The notes: a model not told the origin generated them from the sequence alone. Shown: positions 18,067 to 27,931, numbered from the stretch's first letter. The stretch is DNA of 64,000 nucleotides from Streptomyces sp. NBC_01217 (GCF_035994185.1 NZ_CP108538.1:8249501-8313500), one strand, 5' to 3'. Numbers and translations: made by a program.

Positions 18067-18112
18067 CACCGGACGGCCTCCGCCGGAGAGTTCCGGCGGA
18101 GGCCGTCCGGTG
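18067..18112 (+). terminator. Strong terminator at the end of the exporter operon
   Basis: 20-bp perfect stem (18067-18086 with 18093-18112) and a 6-base loop whose outer bases could pair as well. It is the longest simple hairpin I found in the window and sits 20 bases after the ABC ATPase stop codon. Confidence 0.8.
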
Positions 18113-18487
18113 TCCGGATCGTGGACACCCCGAGGTGGCCGGCACCACCGGCGGTACGTCCCGCACAAGATCTCCTCCCGTCGGATGACGTCAATTTCCT
18201 TGCGCACGGGGAAGGTTGGCGGGACAGGACGCGTTGTTCTTCTGCGCGTAACACCCCGAGGTATCGATGAGCGTTGTACGACGTAAGCTGTAGCGGTGCT
18301 GATTCGTGGCAAGTGGGGCGATACTGCCTGGCCAAAGGGCCTGCAGGCGTGCTCCGCACTCGGTGGAGCGGGCGGCGTGTCCGGAATGGGATGTTTTGGG
18401 TCAGCAGTGTAGAACGGGAGATGTGACGGCAATGACGGAAAATCTCCAGCTCCGAGGTGCTCACGCCGTCCCAGCGCCGGGCGGTCG
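18113..18487 (+). promoter_or_regulatory. Leader and promoter region of the hopanoid operon
   Basis: 375 bp without a recognisable gene between the exporter terminator and hpnC. It should hold the main hopanoid promoter; I see TTGTAC and TGTAGC-like boxes near 18273-18295 but cannot assign a sigma factor. Near its end a 20-codon ORF begins at ATG 18432 behind GGGAG and stops at 18494, overlapping the hpnC start, so it may be a translationally coupled leader peptide. Confidence 0.4.
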
Positions 18488-19411
18488 GTGGTGACCCCTA
18501 CCCGGCAGGCGCACCACGACGCCGCCGTGCCCGGCACCCTCGACAAGGCGGCGGACGAGAATTTCCCCGTAGCCCCTTTCTTCCTGCCGCGCGCCTGGCG
18601 CGACGACCTGATGGCCGTCTACGGCTACGCCCGTCTCGTCGACGACATCGGTGACGGCGACCTCGCCCCCGGCGGGGCGGACGCCCGCCATCTCGGGCTC
18701 GAACCGGCGCAGACCGATGACCGGCTCGCCATGCTCGATGCCTTCGAGGCCGATCTGGACCGGGTCTTCGACACCGCCGGCGACGGCCCGCGCCATCCCC
18801 TGCTGCGTGCCCTGCGCCCCACCGTGCGGCGCTGCGCGCTCACCCCCGAGCCCTTTCTCGGCCTCATCGAGGCGAACCGGCAGGACCAGAAGGTCCGCCG
18901 CTACGGGACGTACGAGGAACTGGCCGCCTACTGCGAGCTCTCCGCCAACCCCGTGGGCCGGCTCGTCCTGCAGATCACCGGAACCGCCAGCCCCGAACGC
19001 ATCCGCCGCTCCGACGCCGTCTGCACCGCCCTGCAGATCGTCGAGCACCTCCAGGACGTCACCGAGGACCTCGGCCGCGACCGGATCTATCTGCCCGCGG
19101 ACGACATGGCCCGGTTCCACGTCCGCGAAACCGATCTGACCGCCCCCGCGGGGGGCGCATCGGTGCGTTCACTGGTTGCGTACGAAGCAGAACGCGCTCG
19201 GGAACTGCTGAATGAAGGTACCCCCCTCGTGGGTAGCGTCCACGGCAGGCTCAAGCTGCTTCTCGCCGGATTCGTGGGAGGGGGGCGCGCAGCCCTCTCC
19301 GCGATCGCGGCCGCCGGGTTCGACGTACTGCCCGGACCGCCCAAACCCACCAAGCCCAGCCTGCTGCGCGAAGTGGGAGTTGTCTTGCGAAAAGCGCGTA
19401 GAGAGGGGTGA
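18488..19411 (+). CDS. hpnC: Squalene synthase HpnC (hydroxysqualene synthase)
   Basis: 307-aa all-helical prenyl-head-to-head synthase family member. In the three-enzyme HpnCDE route it converts presqualene diphosphate to hydroxysqualene. The two aspartate-rich regions are YARLVDDIGDGD near residue 45 and EHLQDVTEDLGRDRIYLPADDM near residue 185. Two adjacent GTG codons (18488 and 18491) are possible starts; both overlap the stop of a short upstream ORF. It ends in a GTGA overlap with hpnD, so the two are coupled. First structural gene of the hopanoid operon. Confidence 0.93.
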   Translation: MVTPTRQAHHDAAVPGTLDKAADENFPVAPFFLPRAWRDDLMAVYGYARLVDDIGDGDLAPGGADARHLGLEPAQTDDRLAMLDAFEADLDRVFDTAGDGPRHPLLRALRPTVRRCALTPEPFLGLIEANRQDQKVRRYGTYEELAAYCELSANPVGRLVLQITGTASPERIRRSDAVCTALQIVEHLQDVTEDLGRDRIYLPADDMARFHVRETDLTAPAGGASVRSLVAYEAERARELLNEGTPLVGSVHGRLKLLLAGFVGGGRAALSAIAAAGFDVLPGPPKPTKPSLLREVGVVLRKARREG

Positions 19412-20361
19412 GCCGGACCGTGGAGGGACAGACGACGTACATGTCGGCACCGGTACAGGCCGCATACAGTTACTGCGAGGCGGTCACCGGACAGCAGGCG
19501 CGTAACTTCGCGTACGGCATCAGGCTGCTGCCGGCCGAGAAGCGACAGGCCATGTCGGCGCTGTACGCCTTCTCCCGTCGTGTCGACGACATCGGTGACG
19601 GCGAACTGGAGCCGGAGACCAAGCGGACCCGCCTGGAGAGCACCCGCACCCTGCTGGACCGGATCCGCGACGGCGCGATCGACGAAGACGACACCGACCC
19701 GGTGGCCGTCGCGCTCGCCGACGCCTCGCGCAGATTCCCGCTCCCGCTCGGCGGGCTCGACGAACTCATCGACGGCGTACTGATGGATGTGCGCGGCGCG
19801 ACGTACGAGACCTGGGACGACCTCAAGGCCTACTGCCGCTGCGTCGCGGGCGCCATCGGCCGCCTCAGCCTGGGCGTCTTCGGCACGGAACCGGGCGCTC
19901 CCGGCGCCGAACGCGCCGCGGAGTACGCCGACACGCTCGGCCTCGCGCTCCAGCTGACCAACATCCTGCGCGACGTGCGCGAGGACGCGGGCAACGGGCG
20001 CACGTACCTGCCCGCCGACGACCTCGCCAAGTTCGGCTGCTCGGCAGGCTTCCACCGGGCCACCCCGCCGCCCGGCGCCGACTTCGCGGGCCTGGTCCAC
20101 TTCGAGGTGCGGCGCGCCCGCGCCCTGTTCGCCGAGGGCTACCGGCTGCTGCCGATGCTGGACCGGCGCAGCGGCGCCTGTGTCGCGGCCATGGCGGGCA
20201 TCTACCGGCGGCTGCTCGACCGGATCGAACGCGACCCCGAAGCCGTGCTGCGTGGCCGGGTCTCGCTGCCCGGCCACGAGAAGGCCTATGTCGCGGTGCG
20301 CGGACTGTCGGGTCTCGACGCCCGGTACATCTCCCGCCGCACGGCCAGGAGGCGTGTCTGA
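19408..20361 (+). CDS. hpnD: Presqualene diphosphate synthase HpnD
   Basis: 317-aa paralogue of HpnC that condenses two farnesyl diphosphates to presqualene diphosphate. Both aspartate-rich motifs are intact: FSRRVDDIGDGE near residue 55 and NILRDVREDAGNGRTYLPADDL near residue 190. GTG 19408 overlaps the hpnC stop; an ATG at 19441 (MSAPVQAAYSYCEAV) is where many homologues begin, so the exact start is uncertain by 11 codons. A 118-bp gap follows before hpnE. Confidence 0.93.
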   Translation: MSRTVEGQTTYMSAPVQAAYSYCEAVTGQQARNFAYGIRLLPAEKRQAMSALYAFSRRVDDIGDGELEPETKRTRLESTRTLLDRIRDGAIDEDDTDPVAVALADASRRFPLPLGGLDELIDGVLMDVRGATYETWDDLKAYCRCVAGAIGRLSLGVFGTEPGAPGAERAAEYADTLGLALQLTNILRDVREDAGNGRTYLPADDLAKFGCSAGFHRATPPPGADFAGLVHFEVRRARALFAEGYRLLPMLDRRSGACVAAMAGIYRRLLDRIERDPEAVLRGRVSLPGHEKAYVAVRGLSGLDARYISRRTARRRV

Positions 20362-20479
20362 TGCGCCGTACGGACATCGCACGCAACATGTGCAACACGG
20401 AGCGTCGCTTCGCTCTGCGATCAACCCTCTGGTGTACTTGCGCGTCCCTGACTGAAGCGACCCGGCGAAAGGAGGACGC

Positions 20480-21868
20480 ATGACGGACGACGCCCCGCGT
20501 TCCTCCCGCGCCGTCGTGATCGGCGGCGGACTTGCCGGGATCACCGCGGCCCTGCGCCTAGCCGACGCCGGGCTTGACGTGACCCTGCTCGAAGGACGGC
20601 CCAGGCTCGGTGGGCTCGCCTTCTCCTTCCGGCGCGGTGAACTGACGGTCGACAACGGACAGCACGTCTATCTGCGCTGCTGCACCGCCTACCGCTGGTT
20701 CCTCGACCGCGTCGACGGGACGCGTCTTGCACCCCTGCAAAACCGTTTGGACGTGCCCGTTCTCGACGTCGGGCGCCCCTCGGGCCCCCGGCTCGGACGG
20801 CTGCGCCGCAACGCGCTGCCGGTACCGTTCCACCTCGCCGCCGGACTCGCCGGCTATCCGCATCTCTCGCTCACCGAGCGGGCGAGCGTCGGACGGGCCG
20901 CGCTGGCGCTCGGCCGCCTGGACCCGGACGACCCCGCGCTCGACGCCATCGACTTCGGCAGCTGGCTCGCCCGGCACGGCCAGTCGCCCCGCACCATCGA
21001 GGCCCTCTGGGACCTCGTCGGCGTCGCCACGCTCAACGCCACCGCGCCGAACTCCTCGCTGGCCCTCGCCGCGAAGGTCTTCAAGACCGGGCTCCTCTCC
21101 GAGCCCGGCGCCGCCGACATCGGCTGGGCGAGCGTGCCACTCGGCGAGGTGCACGACACCCTGGCCCGCAAGGCCCTCGACTCCGCCGGGGTACGCACCG
21201 AACTGCGTACCAGAGCCACCTCCATCACCCGTACGGAGGATGGCAGTTGGGCCGTCGACACCGGCGGCGAACGCATCGGGGCAGACACCGTCGTCCTCGC
21301 CGTACCGCAGCGCGAGACCCACGACCTGCTGCCCGCGGGCGCACTCGACGAGCCGGACCGGCTGCTCGACATCGGCACGTCGCCGATCCTCAATGTGCAT
21401 GTCGTCTACGACCGCAAGGTGCTGCGCCGCCCGTTCTTCGCCGCGCTCGGCTCCCCGGTCCAGTGGGTCTTCGACCGCACGCAAGCTTCGGGTCTCACCG
21501 GCCCCGGGCAGTACCTCGCCCTGTCCCAGTCCGCCGCCGACGAGGAGATCGACCTCCCCGTCGCCGAGTTGCGCAAGCGCTACCTGCCTGAGCTGGAGCG
21601 GCTGCTACCGGCCGCCCGCGGAGCCGGGATCAGGGATTTCTTCGTCACCCGGGAGCGCACGGCGACCTTCGCCCCCGCCCCCGGCGTCGGCCGACTGCGG
21701 CCAGGAGCCCGCACCCGTGCCCCCGGCCTCACGCTGGCCGGAGCTTGGACGGCCACCGGCTGGCCCGCGACGATGGAAGGTGCCGTCCGCAGCGGGTTCA
21801 GCGCAGCGGACGCCGCGCTCCGGGCACTCGGCCGCATCCACGAACATCCGCTGCAGGAGGCGGCATGA
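20480..21868 (+). CDS. hpnE: Hydroxysqualene dehydroxylase HpnE
   Basis: 462-aa FAD-dependent amine-oxidase/phytoene-desaturase-fold protein that reduces hydroxysqualene to squalene, completing the HpnCDE route. The N-terminal Rossmann motif VVIGGGLAGITAALRLADAG and the following acidic residue in LLEGRPRLGG bind FAD, and the C-terminal FAD block is LAGAWTATGWPATMEGAVRSG. AAAGGAGG lies 5 bases before the ATG, the best ribosome-binding site in the operon. The stop overlaps the next start (ATGA). Confidence 0.93.
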   Translation: MTDDAPRSSRAVVIGGGLAGITAALRLADAGLDVTLLEGRPRLGGLAFSFRRGELTVDNGQHVYLRCCTAYRWFLDRVDGTRLAPLQNRLDVPVLDVGRPSGPRLGRLRRNALPVPFHLAAGLAGYPHLSLTERASVGRAALALGRLDPDDPALDAIDFGSWLARHGQSPRTIEALWDLVGVATLNATAPNSSLALAAKVFKTGLLSEPGAADIGWASVPLGEVHDTLARKALDSAGVRTELRTRATSITRTEDGSWAVDTGGERIGADTVVLAVPQRETHDLLPAGALDEPDRLLDIGTSPILNVHVVYDRKVLRRPFFAALGSPVQWVFDRTQASGLTGPGQYLALSQSAADEEIDLPVAELRKRYLPELERLLPAARGAGIRDFFVTRERTATFAPAPGVGRLRPGARTRAPGLTLAGAWTATGWPATMEGAVRSGFSAADAALRALGRIHEHPLQEAA

Positions 21869-22968
21869 GCAGTACCACCGGAACAAGAGGAGAGTCAGTG
21901 ACCCCGGCGAATCCGGCTTTCGACACCGTGGCGGACACCACGGACGTCACCGCGCTTCTGGAGCGCGGACGGGCCCTTTCCACGCCGGTGCTCCGGGCCG
22001 CCGTCGACCGGCTCGCACCGCCCATGGACACCGTCGCGGCCTATCACTTCGGCTGGATCGACGCCCAGGGACGGCCCTCCGACGGTGACGGCGGCAAGGC
22101 CGTGCGCCCGGCGCTCGCCCTGCTGTCCGCGGAGGCGGCCGGTGCCGCCGCCGAGGCCGGCATCCCCGGCGCCGTGGCCGTCGAACTCGTGCACAACTTC
22201 TCGCTGCTGCACGACGACCTGATGGACGGCGACGAACAGCGCCGCCACCGCGACACCGTCTGGAAGGTGCACGGCCCCGCCCAGGCGATCCTCGTCGGCG
22301 ACGCGCTCTTCGCGCTCGCCAACGAGATCCTGCTGGAGCTCGGCACCGTCGAAGCGGGCCGCGCGGCCCGCCGCCTGACCGTCGCCACCCGCAAGCTCAT
22401 CGACGGTCAGGCCCAGGACATCTCCTACGAGCACCGCGAGCGGGTCACCGTCGAGGAGTGCCTGGAGATGGAGGGCAACAAGACCGGCGCCCTGCTCGCC
22501 TGCGCCTGCTCCATCGGTGCGGTCCTCGGCGGCGCCGACGACCGCACCGCCGACACGCTGGAGGCGTACGGCTACCACCTCGGCCTCGCCTTCCAGGCCG
22601 TCGACGACCTGCTGGGCATCTGGGGCGACCCCGAGTCCACCGGCAAGCAGACCTGGAGCGATCTGCGCCAGCGCAAGAAGTCCCTCCCGGTCGTCGCCGC
22701 GCTCGCCGAGGGCGGGCCGGCCTCGCAGCGCCTGGGCGAACTGCTCGCCGCCGATGCCAAGAGCACCGATTTCGACAGCTTCTCCGAAGAGGAGTTCGCC
22801 GCCCGTGCGGCGCTCATCGAGGAGGCGGGCGGCCGCGAATGGACCGCCCAGGAGGCCCGTCGACAGCATGCGGTCGCCATCGAGGCGCTGCACCGCGTCG
22901 ACATGCCGCAGACCGTGCGGGCGCAGCTCACAGCGCTCGCGGACTTCGTCGTCGTACGAAAGAGATGA
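21865..22968 (+). CDS. Polyprenyl (farnesyl/geranylgeranyl-type) diphosphate synthase
   Basis: 367-aa trans-isoprenyl diphosphate synthase that should build farnesyl diphosphate, or a slightly longer chain, for HpnD. The first aspartate-rich motif is LLHDDLMDGDEQRR near residue 115 and the second is the variant DDLLGIWGD near residue 245. The small residues upstream of the first motif (HNFSLL) fit a farnesyl or geranylgeranyl length, but product length is not certain. ATG 21865 overlaps the hpnE stop; GTG 21898 is an alternative start. A 107-bp gap then separates it from shc. Confidence 0.9.
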   Translation: MSSTTGTRGESVTPANPAFDTVADTTDVTALLERGRALSTPVLRAAVDRLAPPMDTVAAYHFGWIDAQGRPSDGDGGKAVRPALALLSAEAAGAAAEAGIPGAVAVELVHNFSLLHDDLMDGDEQRRHRDTVWKVHGPAQAILVGDALFALANEILLELGTVEAGRAARRLTVATRKLIDGQAQDISYEHRERVTVEECLEMEGNKTGALLACACSIGAVLGGADDRTADTLEAYGYHLGLAFQAVDDLLGIWGDPESTGKQTWSDLRQRKKSLPVVAALAEGGPASQRLGELLAADAKSTDFDSFSEEEFAARAALIEEAGGREWTAQEARRQHAVAIEALHRVDMPQTVRAQLTALADFVVVRKR

Positions 22969-23075
22969 TCACCATCTGCTCCATATGAATCGCAGTCGCC
23001 GGCCGGTGTCCGTCCCGGGCGCCGGCCGACGGAGACCCCAGCACAGCAGAGGAACAACTGCACGAAGGGGAAGCC

Positions 23076-25076
23076 ATGACAGCGACGACCGACGGAAGCA
23101 CCGGGGCTGTGAGTCCCCGCGCAGCCTCGGCCAGTAATCCGACCGACACAACCATCGTCGCGGACGACGTACTCGCCGCCGCGCGACGGGCCGCGGAACG
23201 CTCGGTGGAGCACCTCCTCGGCAGGCAGGACGAGCAGGGCTGGTGGAAGGGCGACCTCGCCACCAACGTCACCATGGACGCCGAGGACCTGCTGCTCCGT
23301 CAATTCCTCGGCATTCAGGACCAGGCCACCGTGCAGGCGGCCGGCCGCTTCATCCGTGGCGAACAGCGCGGCGACGGCACCTGGGCCACCTTCCACGGCG
23401 GCCCCGGCGAACTCTCCACCACCATCGAGGCCTATGTGGCACTGCGGCTGGCCGGGGACCGGCCGGACGATCCGCACATGGCCAGGGCCTCCCGATGGAT
23501 CAGGGACCAGGGCGGCATCGCGGCGAGCCGCGTCTTCACCCGCATCTGGCTCGCCCTCTTCGGCTGGTGGAAATGGGACGACCTGCCGGAACTCCCGCCC
23601 GAGCTGATGTTCTTCCCCAAGTGGGTTCCGCTCAACATCTACGACTTCGGCTGCTGGGCCCGCCAGACCATCGTGCCGCTCACCGTCGTCTCGGCGAAGC
23701 GGCCGGTCCGCCCGGCCCCCTTCGCGCTCGACGAACTGCACACCGACCCGTACGTCCCGAACCCGCCCGGGCGCCCCGCTCCGGCGGCGAGCTGGGACGG
23801 AGTCTTCCAGCGCCTGGACAAGGTGCTGCACGCCTACCACAAGGTCGCGCCGCGCAAGCTGCGCCGGACGGCCATGAACGCCGCGGCCCGCTGGATCATC
23901 GAACGCCAGGAGAACGACGGCTGCTGGGGCGGCATCCAGCCGCCCGCCGTGTACTCCGTCATCGCCCTGCACCTGCTCGGTTACGACCTGGACCACCCGG
24001 TGATGCGGGCCGGACTCGCCTCGCTCGACCGGTTCGCCGTCTGGCGCGAGGACGGCGCCCGGATGATCGAGGCCTGCCAGTCCCCGGTCTGGGACACCTG
24101 CCTCGCCACCATCGCCCTCGCCGACGCCGGGGTCAGCCCCGACCACCCGGCGCTCGTGAAGGCCGCGGACTGGATGCTCGGCGAGGAGATCGTCCGGCCC
24201 GGTGACTGGGCCGTGCGCCGCCCCCGGCTCAACCCGGGCGGCTGGGCGTTCGAGTTCCACAACGACAACTACCCGGACATCGACGACACCGCGGAGGTGG
24301 TCCTCGCACTGCGCCGGGTCCGCCACCCCGACACGGCCCGCATCGAGGCCGCCATCAGGCGCGGAGTGCGCTGGAACCTCGGTATGCAGTCGCGCAACGG
24401 GGCCTGGGGCGCGTTCGACGCGGACAACACCAGCGCGTTCCCCAACCGGCTGCCCTTCTGCGACTTCGGTGAGGTCATCGACCCGCCGTCCGCCGATGTC
24501 ACTGGGCACGTGGTCGAGATGCTCGCCGTCGAGGGGCGGTCCGGACACCCCGCCACCCGGCGCGGAATCGAGTGGCTGCTCGCCGAACAGGACGCGGCCG
24601 GCGGCTGGTTCGGCCGCTGGGGCGTCAACTACGTATACGGAACAGGGTCGGTGGTGCCCGCACTGGTGGCTGCCGGACTGCCCGTCACCCATCCGGCGAT
24701 CCGCCGCGCGGTCGGCTGGCTGGAGTCCGTACAGAACGACGACGGCGGCTGGGGCGAGGACCTGCGCTCGTACCAGGAGGACAAGTGGATCGGGCGCGGC
24801 GCATCGACCGCGTCCCAGACCGCGTGGGCACTGCTCGCACTGCTCGCCGCTGGACGGCGGGACAGCAGGGCCGTCCAGCGCGGGGTGTCCTGGCTCGGCG
24901 AGACACAGCAGGCCGACGGATCCTGGGACGAGCCGTACTTCACCGGCACCGGCTTCCCCTGGGACTTCTCCATCAACTACCACCTCTACCGGCAGGTCTT
25001 CCCGCTCACCGCACTCGGGCGGTACGTGTACGGCGATCCGTTCGCCGACGGCACGGCCACCCGCAAGGGGGCCTGA
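23076..25076 (+). CDS. shc: Squalene-hopene cyclase
   Basis: 666-aa class II triterpene cyclase, monotopic at the membrane, converting squalene to hopene/hopanol. The protonating D-x-D-D motif is DIDDTAEV near residue 401. At least six QW repeats are visible (QDEQGWW, QENDGCWGG, NGAWGAFDADN, QDAAGGWFGRWG, QNDDGGWGED, QQADGSWDE) along the double alpha-barrel. Length is normal for the family. A good AAGGGGAAG ribosome-binding site precedes ATG 23076. Its TGA shares a base with the ATG of hpnG. Confidence 0.96.
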   Translation: MTATTDGSTGAVSPRAASASNPTDTTIVADDVLAAARRAAERSVEHLLGRQDEQGWWKGDLATNVTMDAEDLLLRQFLGIQDQATVQAAGRFIRGEQRGDGTWATFHGGPGELSTTIEAYVALRLAGDRPDDPHMARASRWIRDQGGIAASRVFTRIWLALFGWWKWDDLPELPPELMFFPKWVPLNIYDFGCWARQTIVPLTVVSAKRPVRPAPFALDELHTDPYVPNPPGRPAPAASWDGVFQRLDKVLHAYHKVAPRKLRRTAMNAAARWIIERQENDGCWGGIQPPAVYSVIALHLLGYDLDHPVMRAGLASLDRFAVWREDGARMIEACQSPVWDTCLATIALADAGVSPDHPALVKAADWMLGEEIVRPGDWAVRRPRLNPGGWAFEFHNDNYPDIDDTAEVVLALRRVRHPDTARIEAAIRRGVRWNLGMQSRNGAWGAFDADNTSAFPNRLPFCDFGEVIDPPSADVTGHVVEMLAVEGRSGHPATRRGIEWLLAEQDAAGGWFGRWGVNYVYGTGSVVPALVAAGLPVTHPAIRRAVGWLESVQNDDGGWGEDLRSYQEDKWIGRGASTASQTAWALLALLAAGRRDSRAVQRGVSWLGETQQADGSWDEPYFTGTGFPWDFSINYHLYRQVFPLTALGRYVYGDPFADGTATRKGA

Positions 25077-25735
25077 TGGGCGATGGTCCGGGGCCGGCCG
25101 GCCCCGCAGCACCGCTGCTGATCGCCTGCGCGCTCGGCATCGAGAAATTCGCCCTGCGCAGCGGCAGGAGCAGGGCTGGTGACGCCCCGGGACCGGTGAC
25201 CGTACTCCGTACGGGAATGGGCCCCAGGGCTGCCGAGACGGCCGTGTCACGGGTGCTCGGCGAGGACCGGGCGCCCGGCACGGCGGTCCTCGCCTCCGGG
25301 TTCTGCGCCGGTCTTTCACCCGGCATGCACCCCGGGGACCTGGTGGTCGCCGCCGAGACCCGGGAGGCCGGGGACTCGACGGTCTGCACCGGCGTGGGCC
25401 TGCTCGCCGAGGCCCTCGCCAGGGCGGTGCCCGGCCGCACCGTCCACACCGGTCCGCTGACCGGCTCCGCCCATGTCGTACGCGGACATGAGCGCGCCGA
25501 GCTGCGGGCCACCGGAGCGATCGCGGTGGACATGGAGTCCGCCGCCACCCTCCGCGCCGCTCTGCGGTCCGGGCCACGCCCGGTTGCCGCCGTACGGGTG
25601 GTCGTGGACGCCCCGGAGCATGAGCTCGTCCGCATCGGCACGATACGCGGAGGAATATCGGCTTTCCGTGTTCTCCGTGCCGTCCTGCCGGCTTTCTATG
25701 AATGGCACCGTTCTTTGCTGCTCCCCAGGAGGTGA
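25076..25735 (+). CDS. hpnG: Hopanoid nucleoside phosphorylase HpnG
   Basis: 219-aa purine-nucleoside-phosphorylase-fold protein. In hopanoid side-chain synthesis HpnG removes adenine from adenosylhopane. The family signature appears as VLRTGMGPRAAETAV, the central ASGFCAGLSPGMHPGDLVV and the substrate-pocket block AVDMESAATLRAAL, with the conserved Met-Glu. TGATG overlap with shc and the position directly before hpnH support the assignment over a generic nucleosidase. Confidence 0.9.
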   Translation: MGDGPGPAGPAAPLLIACALGIEKFALRSGRSRAGDAPGPVTVLRTGMGPRAAETAVSRVLGEDRAPGTAVLASGFCAGLSPGMHPGDLVVAAETREAGDSTVCTGVGLLAEALARAVPGRTVHTGPLTGSAHVVRGHERAELRATGAIAVDMESAATLRAALRSGPRPVAAVRVVVDAPEHELVRIGTIRGGISAFRVLRAVLPAFYEWHRSLLLPRR

Positions 25736-25740
25736 GCCAG

Positions 25741-26760
25741 ATGGCCATGCCGCTCCGTCAGTCCATCAAGGTTGCGACGTACCTCATTGAACAAAAGCTC
25801 CGCAAGCGGGACAAATTCCCGCTCATTGTGGAGCTGGAGCCTTTGTTCGCCTGCAATCTCGCGTGCGAGGGGTGCGGGAAGATCCAGCATCCGGCGGGAG
25901 TGCTCAAGCAGCGCATGCCGGTCGCCCAAGCGGTGGGTGCCGTCCTCGAATCGGGTGCCCCGATGGTTTCCATCGCGGGCGGCGAGCCGCTGATGCATCC
26001 GCAGATCGACGAAATCGTCCGTCAGCTGGTGGCGCGGCGGAAGTACGTTTTCCTCTGCACCAACGCGATGCTGCTGCGGAAGAAGATGGAGAAATTCACG
26101 CCCTCGCCGTACTTCGCCTTCGCCGTGCACATCGACGGGCTGCGCGAACGGCACGACGAGTCGGTCGCCAAGGAAGGCGTGTTCGACGAGGCGGTGGCGG
26201 CGATCAAGGAGGCCAAGCGGCGCGGCTTCCGGGTCACCACGAACTCCACCTTCTTCAACACCGACACCCCGCAGACCGTCATCGAGGTCCTCAACTACCT
26301 CAATGACGATCTGAAGGTCGACGAGATGATGATCTCGCCCGCCTACGCGTACGAGAAGGCACCCGACCAGGAGCACTTCCTCGGCGTCGAGCAGACCCGC
26401 GAGCTGTTCAAGAAGTCCTTCGCGGGCGGCAACAGGTCCCGCTGGCGGCTGAACCACTCGCCGCTCTTCCTGGACTTCCTGGAGGGCAAGGCGGACTTCC
26501 CGTGCACCGCGTGGGCGATCCCGAACTACTCGCTCTTCGGCTGGCAGCGGCCCTGCTATCTGATGAGCGACGGATACGTCCCGACGTACCGCGAACTCAT
26601 CGAGAAGACCGACTGGGACAAGTACGGCCGGGGCAAGGACCCGCGCTGCGCCAACTGCATGGCGCACTGCGGCTACGAGCCCACCGCCGTGCTCGCCACC
26701 ATGGGGTCGCTGAAGGAATCCCTGCGCGCCGTGCGCGAGACCGTCTCCGGGAACGGGTGA
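25741..26760 (+). CDS. hpnH: Adenosyl-hopene transferase HpnH (radical SAM)
   Basis: 339-aa radical SAM enzyme that joins the 5'-deoxyadenosyl radical to diploptene, giving adenosylhopane, the first step of extended hopanoids. The cluster motif is C-x3-C-x2-C (Cys38, 42 and 45 in [12 protein letters not shown]), with the SAM-binding [11 protein letters not shown] and a C-terminal cysteine group ([16 protein letters not shown]). GGAGGTGA at the end of hpnG is the ribosome-binding site for ATG 25741. Confidence 0.95.
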   Translation: MAMPLRQSIKVATYLIEQKLRKRDKFPLIVELEPLFACNLACEGCGKIQHPAGVLKQRMPVAQAVGAVLESGAPMVSIAGGEPLMHPQIDEIVRQLVARRKYVFLCTNAMLLRKKMEKFTPSPYFAFAVHIDGLRERHDESVAKEGVFDEAVAAIKEAKRRGFRVTTNSTFFNTDTPQTVIEVLNYLNDDLKVDEMMISPAYAYEKAPDQEHFLGVEQTRELFKKSFAGGNRSRWRLNHSPLFLDFLEGKADFPCTAWAIPNYSLFGWQRPCYLMSDGYVPTYRELIEKTDWDKYGRGKDPRCANCMAHCGYEPTAVLATMGSLKESLRAVRETVSGNG

Positions 26761-26764
26761 CGTC

Positions 26765-27931
26765 ATGACCGCTGGGGAACCGGTCGCACTGGGTCTCCCC
26801 GAGCTGCCGGCCCGGCCGCTAGCGATGCGCCGCCACTCGCGGCGCATCCAGGTCGGGTCGGTGGCGGTGGGCGGGGATGCGCCGGTGTCGGTGCAGTCGA
26901 TGACGACGACGCGTACGTCGGACATCGGTGCGACGTTGCAGCAGATCGCGGAGTTGACGGCGTCGGGCTGTCAGATCGTGCGGGTGGCGTGTCCGACGCA
27001 GGATGATGCGGATGCGCTGGCGACGATTGCGAAGAAGTCGCAGATTCCGGTGATCGCGGATATTCATTTCCAGCCGAAGTACGTGTTCGCGGCGATTGAT
27101 GCGGGCTGTGCGGCGGTGCGGGTGAATCCGGGGAACATCAAGCAGTTCGATGACAAGGTGAGGGAGATCGCGCGGGCGGCGAAGGATGCGGGTACGCCGA
27201 TCCGGATCGGTGTGAACGCGGGTTCGCTGGATGCGCGGCTGCTGAGGAAGTACGGGAAGGCGACGCCGGAGGCTCTGGTGGAGTCGGCGCTGTGGGAGGC
27301 GTCGCTGTTCGAGGAGCACGGTTTCAGGGACATCAAGATCTCGGTGAAGCACAACGATCCGGTGGTGATGGTCAATGCGTACCGTCAGCTGGCGGCTGCG
27401 TGTGATTATCCGTTGCATCTGGGTGTGACGGAGGCGGGTCCGGCGTTCCAGGGGACGATCAAGTCCGCGGTGGCGTTCGGTGCGTTGCTGTCGGAGGGGA
27501 TCGGGGACACGATCCGGGTGTCGTTGTCGGCGCCTCCGGCCGAGGAGGTCAAGGTCGGGCTGCAGATTCTGGAGTCGTTGAATCTGAAGCAGCGGCGGCT
27601 GGAGATCGTGTCGTGTCCGTCGTGCGGGCGTGCGCAGGTGGATGTGTACAAGCTGGCGGATCAGGTGTCCGCGGGTCTTGAGGGCATGGAGGTGCCGTTG
27701 CGGGTGGCCGTGATGGGGTGTGTCGTCAATGGTCCGGGTGAGGCGCGTGAGGCGGATCTGGGTGTCGCGTCCGGCAATGGCAAGGGGCAGATCTTCGTGA
27801 AGGGCGAGGTCGTCAAGACCGTCCCGGAGTCGAAGATCGTCGAGACGCTGATCGAGGAAGCCCTGAAGATCGCCGAGGGCATGGACGACGCAGGGACACC
27901 ACCGGGGGTTCCGGCCGTCACCGTGAGCTGA
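26765..27931 (+). CDS. ispG: 4-hydroxy-3-methylbut-2-enyl diphosphate synthase IspG
   Basis: 388-aa 4Fe-4S enzyme of the MEP pathway (methylerythritol cyclodiphosphate to HMBPP). The C-terminal cluster ligands are in [12 protein letters not shown] and [16 protein letters not shown], and the N-terminal TIM-barrel motif is [11 protein letters not shown]. Streptomyces normally have a housekeeping ispG elsewhere, so this is probably the hopanoid-dedicated copy. Codon use from about 26,850 to 27,780 is rich in third-position G and T (TTG, GTG, GAT, ATT, GGT), unlike the C-rich genes on both sides. ATG 26765 follows the hpnH stop by 4 bases. Confidence 0.95.
   Translation: MTAGEPVALGLPELPARPLAMRRHSRRIQVGSVAVGGDAPVSVQSMTTTRTSDIGATLQQIAELTASGCQIVRVACPTQDDADALATIAKKSQIPVIADIHFQPKYVFAAIDAGCAAVRVNPGNIKQFDDKVREIARAAKDAGTPIRIGVNAGSLDARLLRKYGKATPEALVESALWEASLFEEHGFRDIKISVKHNDPVVMVNAYRQLAAACDYPLHLGVTEAGPAFQGTIKSAVAFGALLSEGIGDTIRVSLSAPPAEEVKVGLQILESLNLKQRRLEIVSCPSCGRAQVDVYKLADQVSAGLEGMEVPLRVAVMGCVVNGPGEAREADLGVASGNGKGQIFVKGEVVKTVPESKIVETLIEEALKIAEGMDDAGTPPGVPAVTVS

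Noticed and set aside
18306..18431. Longer form of the short ORF upstream of hpnC
   Set aside because: The extra 42 codons have no ribosome-binding site or protein-like composition; only the 20-codon version from ATG 18432 is plausible.
22572..25748. 1058-codon minus-strand open frame over shc and its neighbours
   Set aside because: Shadow of squalene-hopene cyclase, hpnG and the prenyl synthase; composition is Arg/Pro/Gly-rich and no domain is visible.
27064..27375. Minus-strand frame inside ispG as evidence of a second gene
   Set aside because: The unusual codon use of ispG opens other frames, but only the IspG frame carries conserved motifs.
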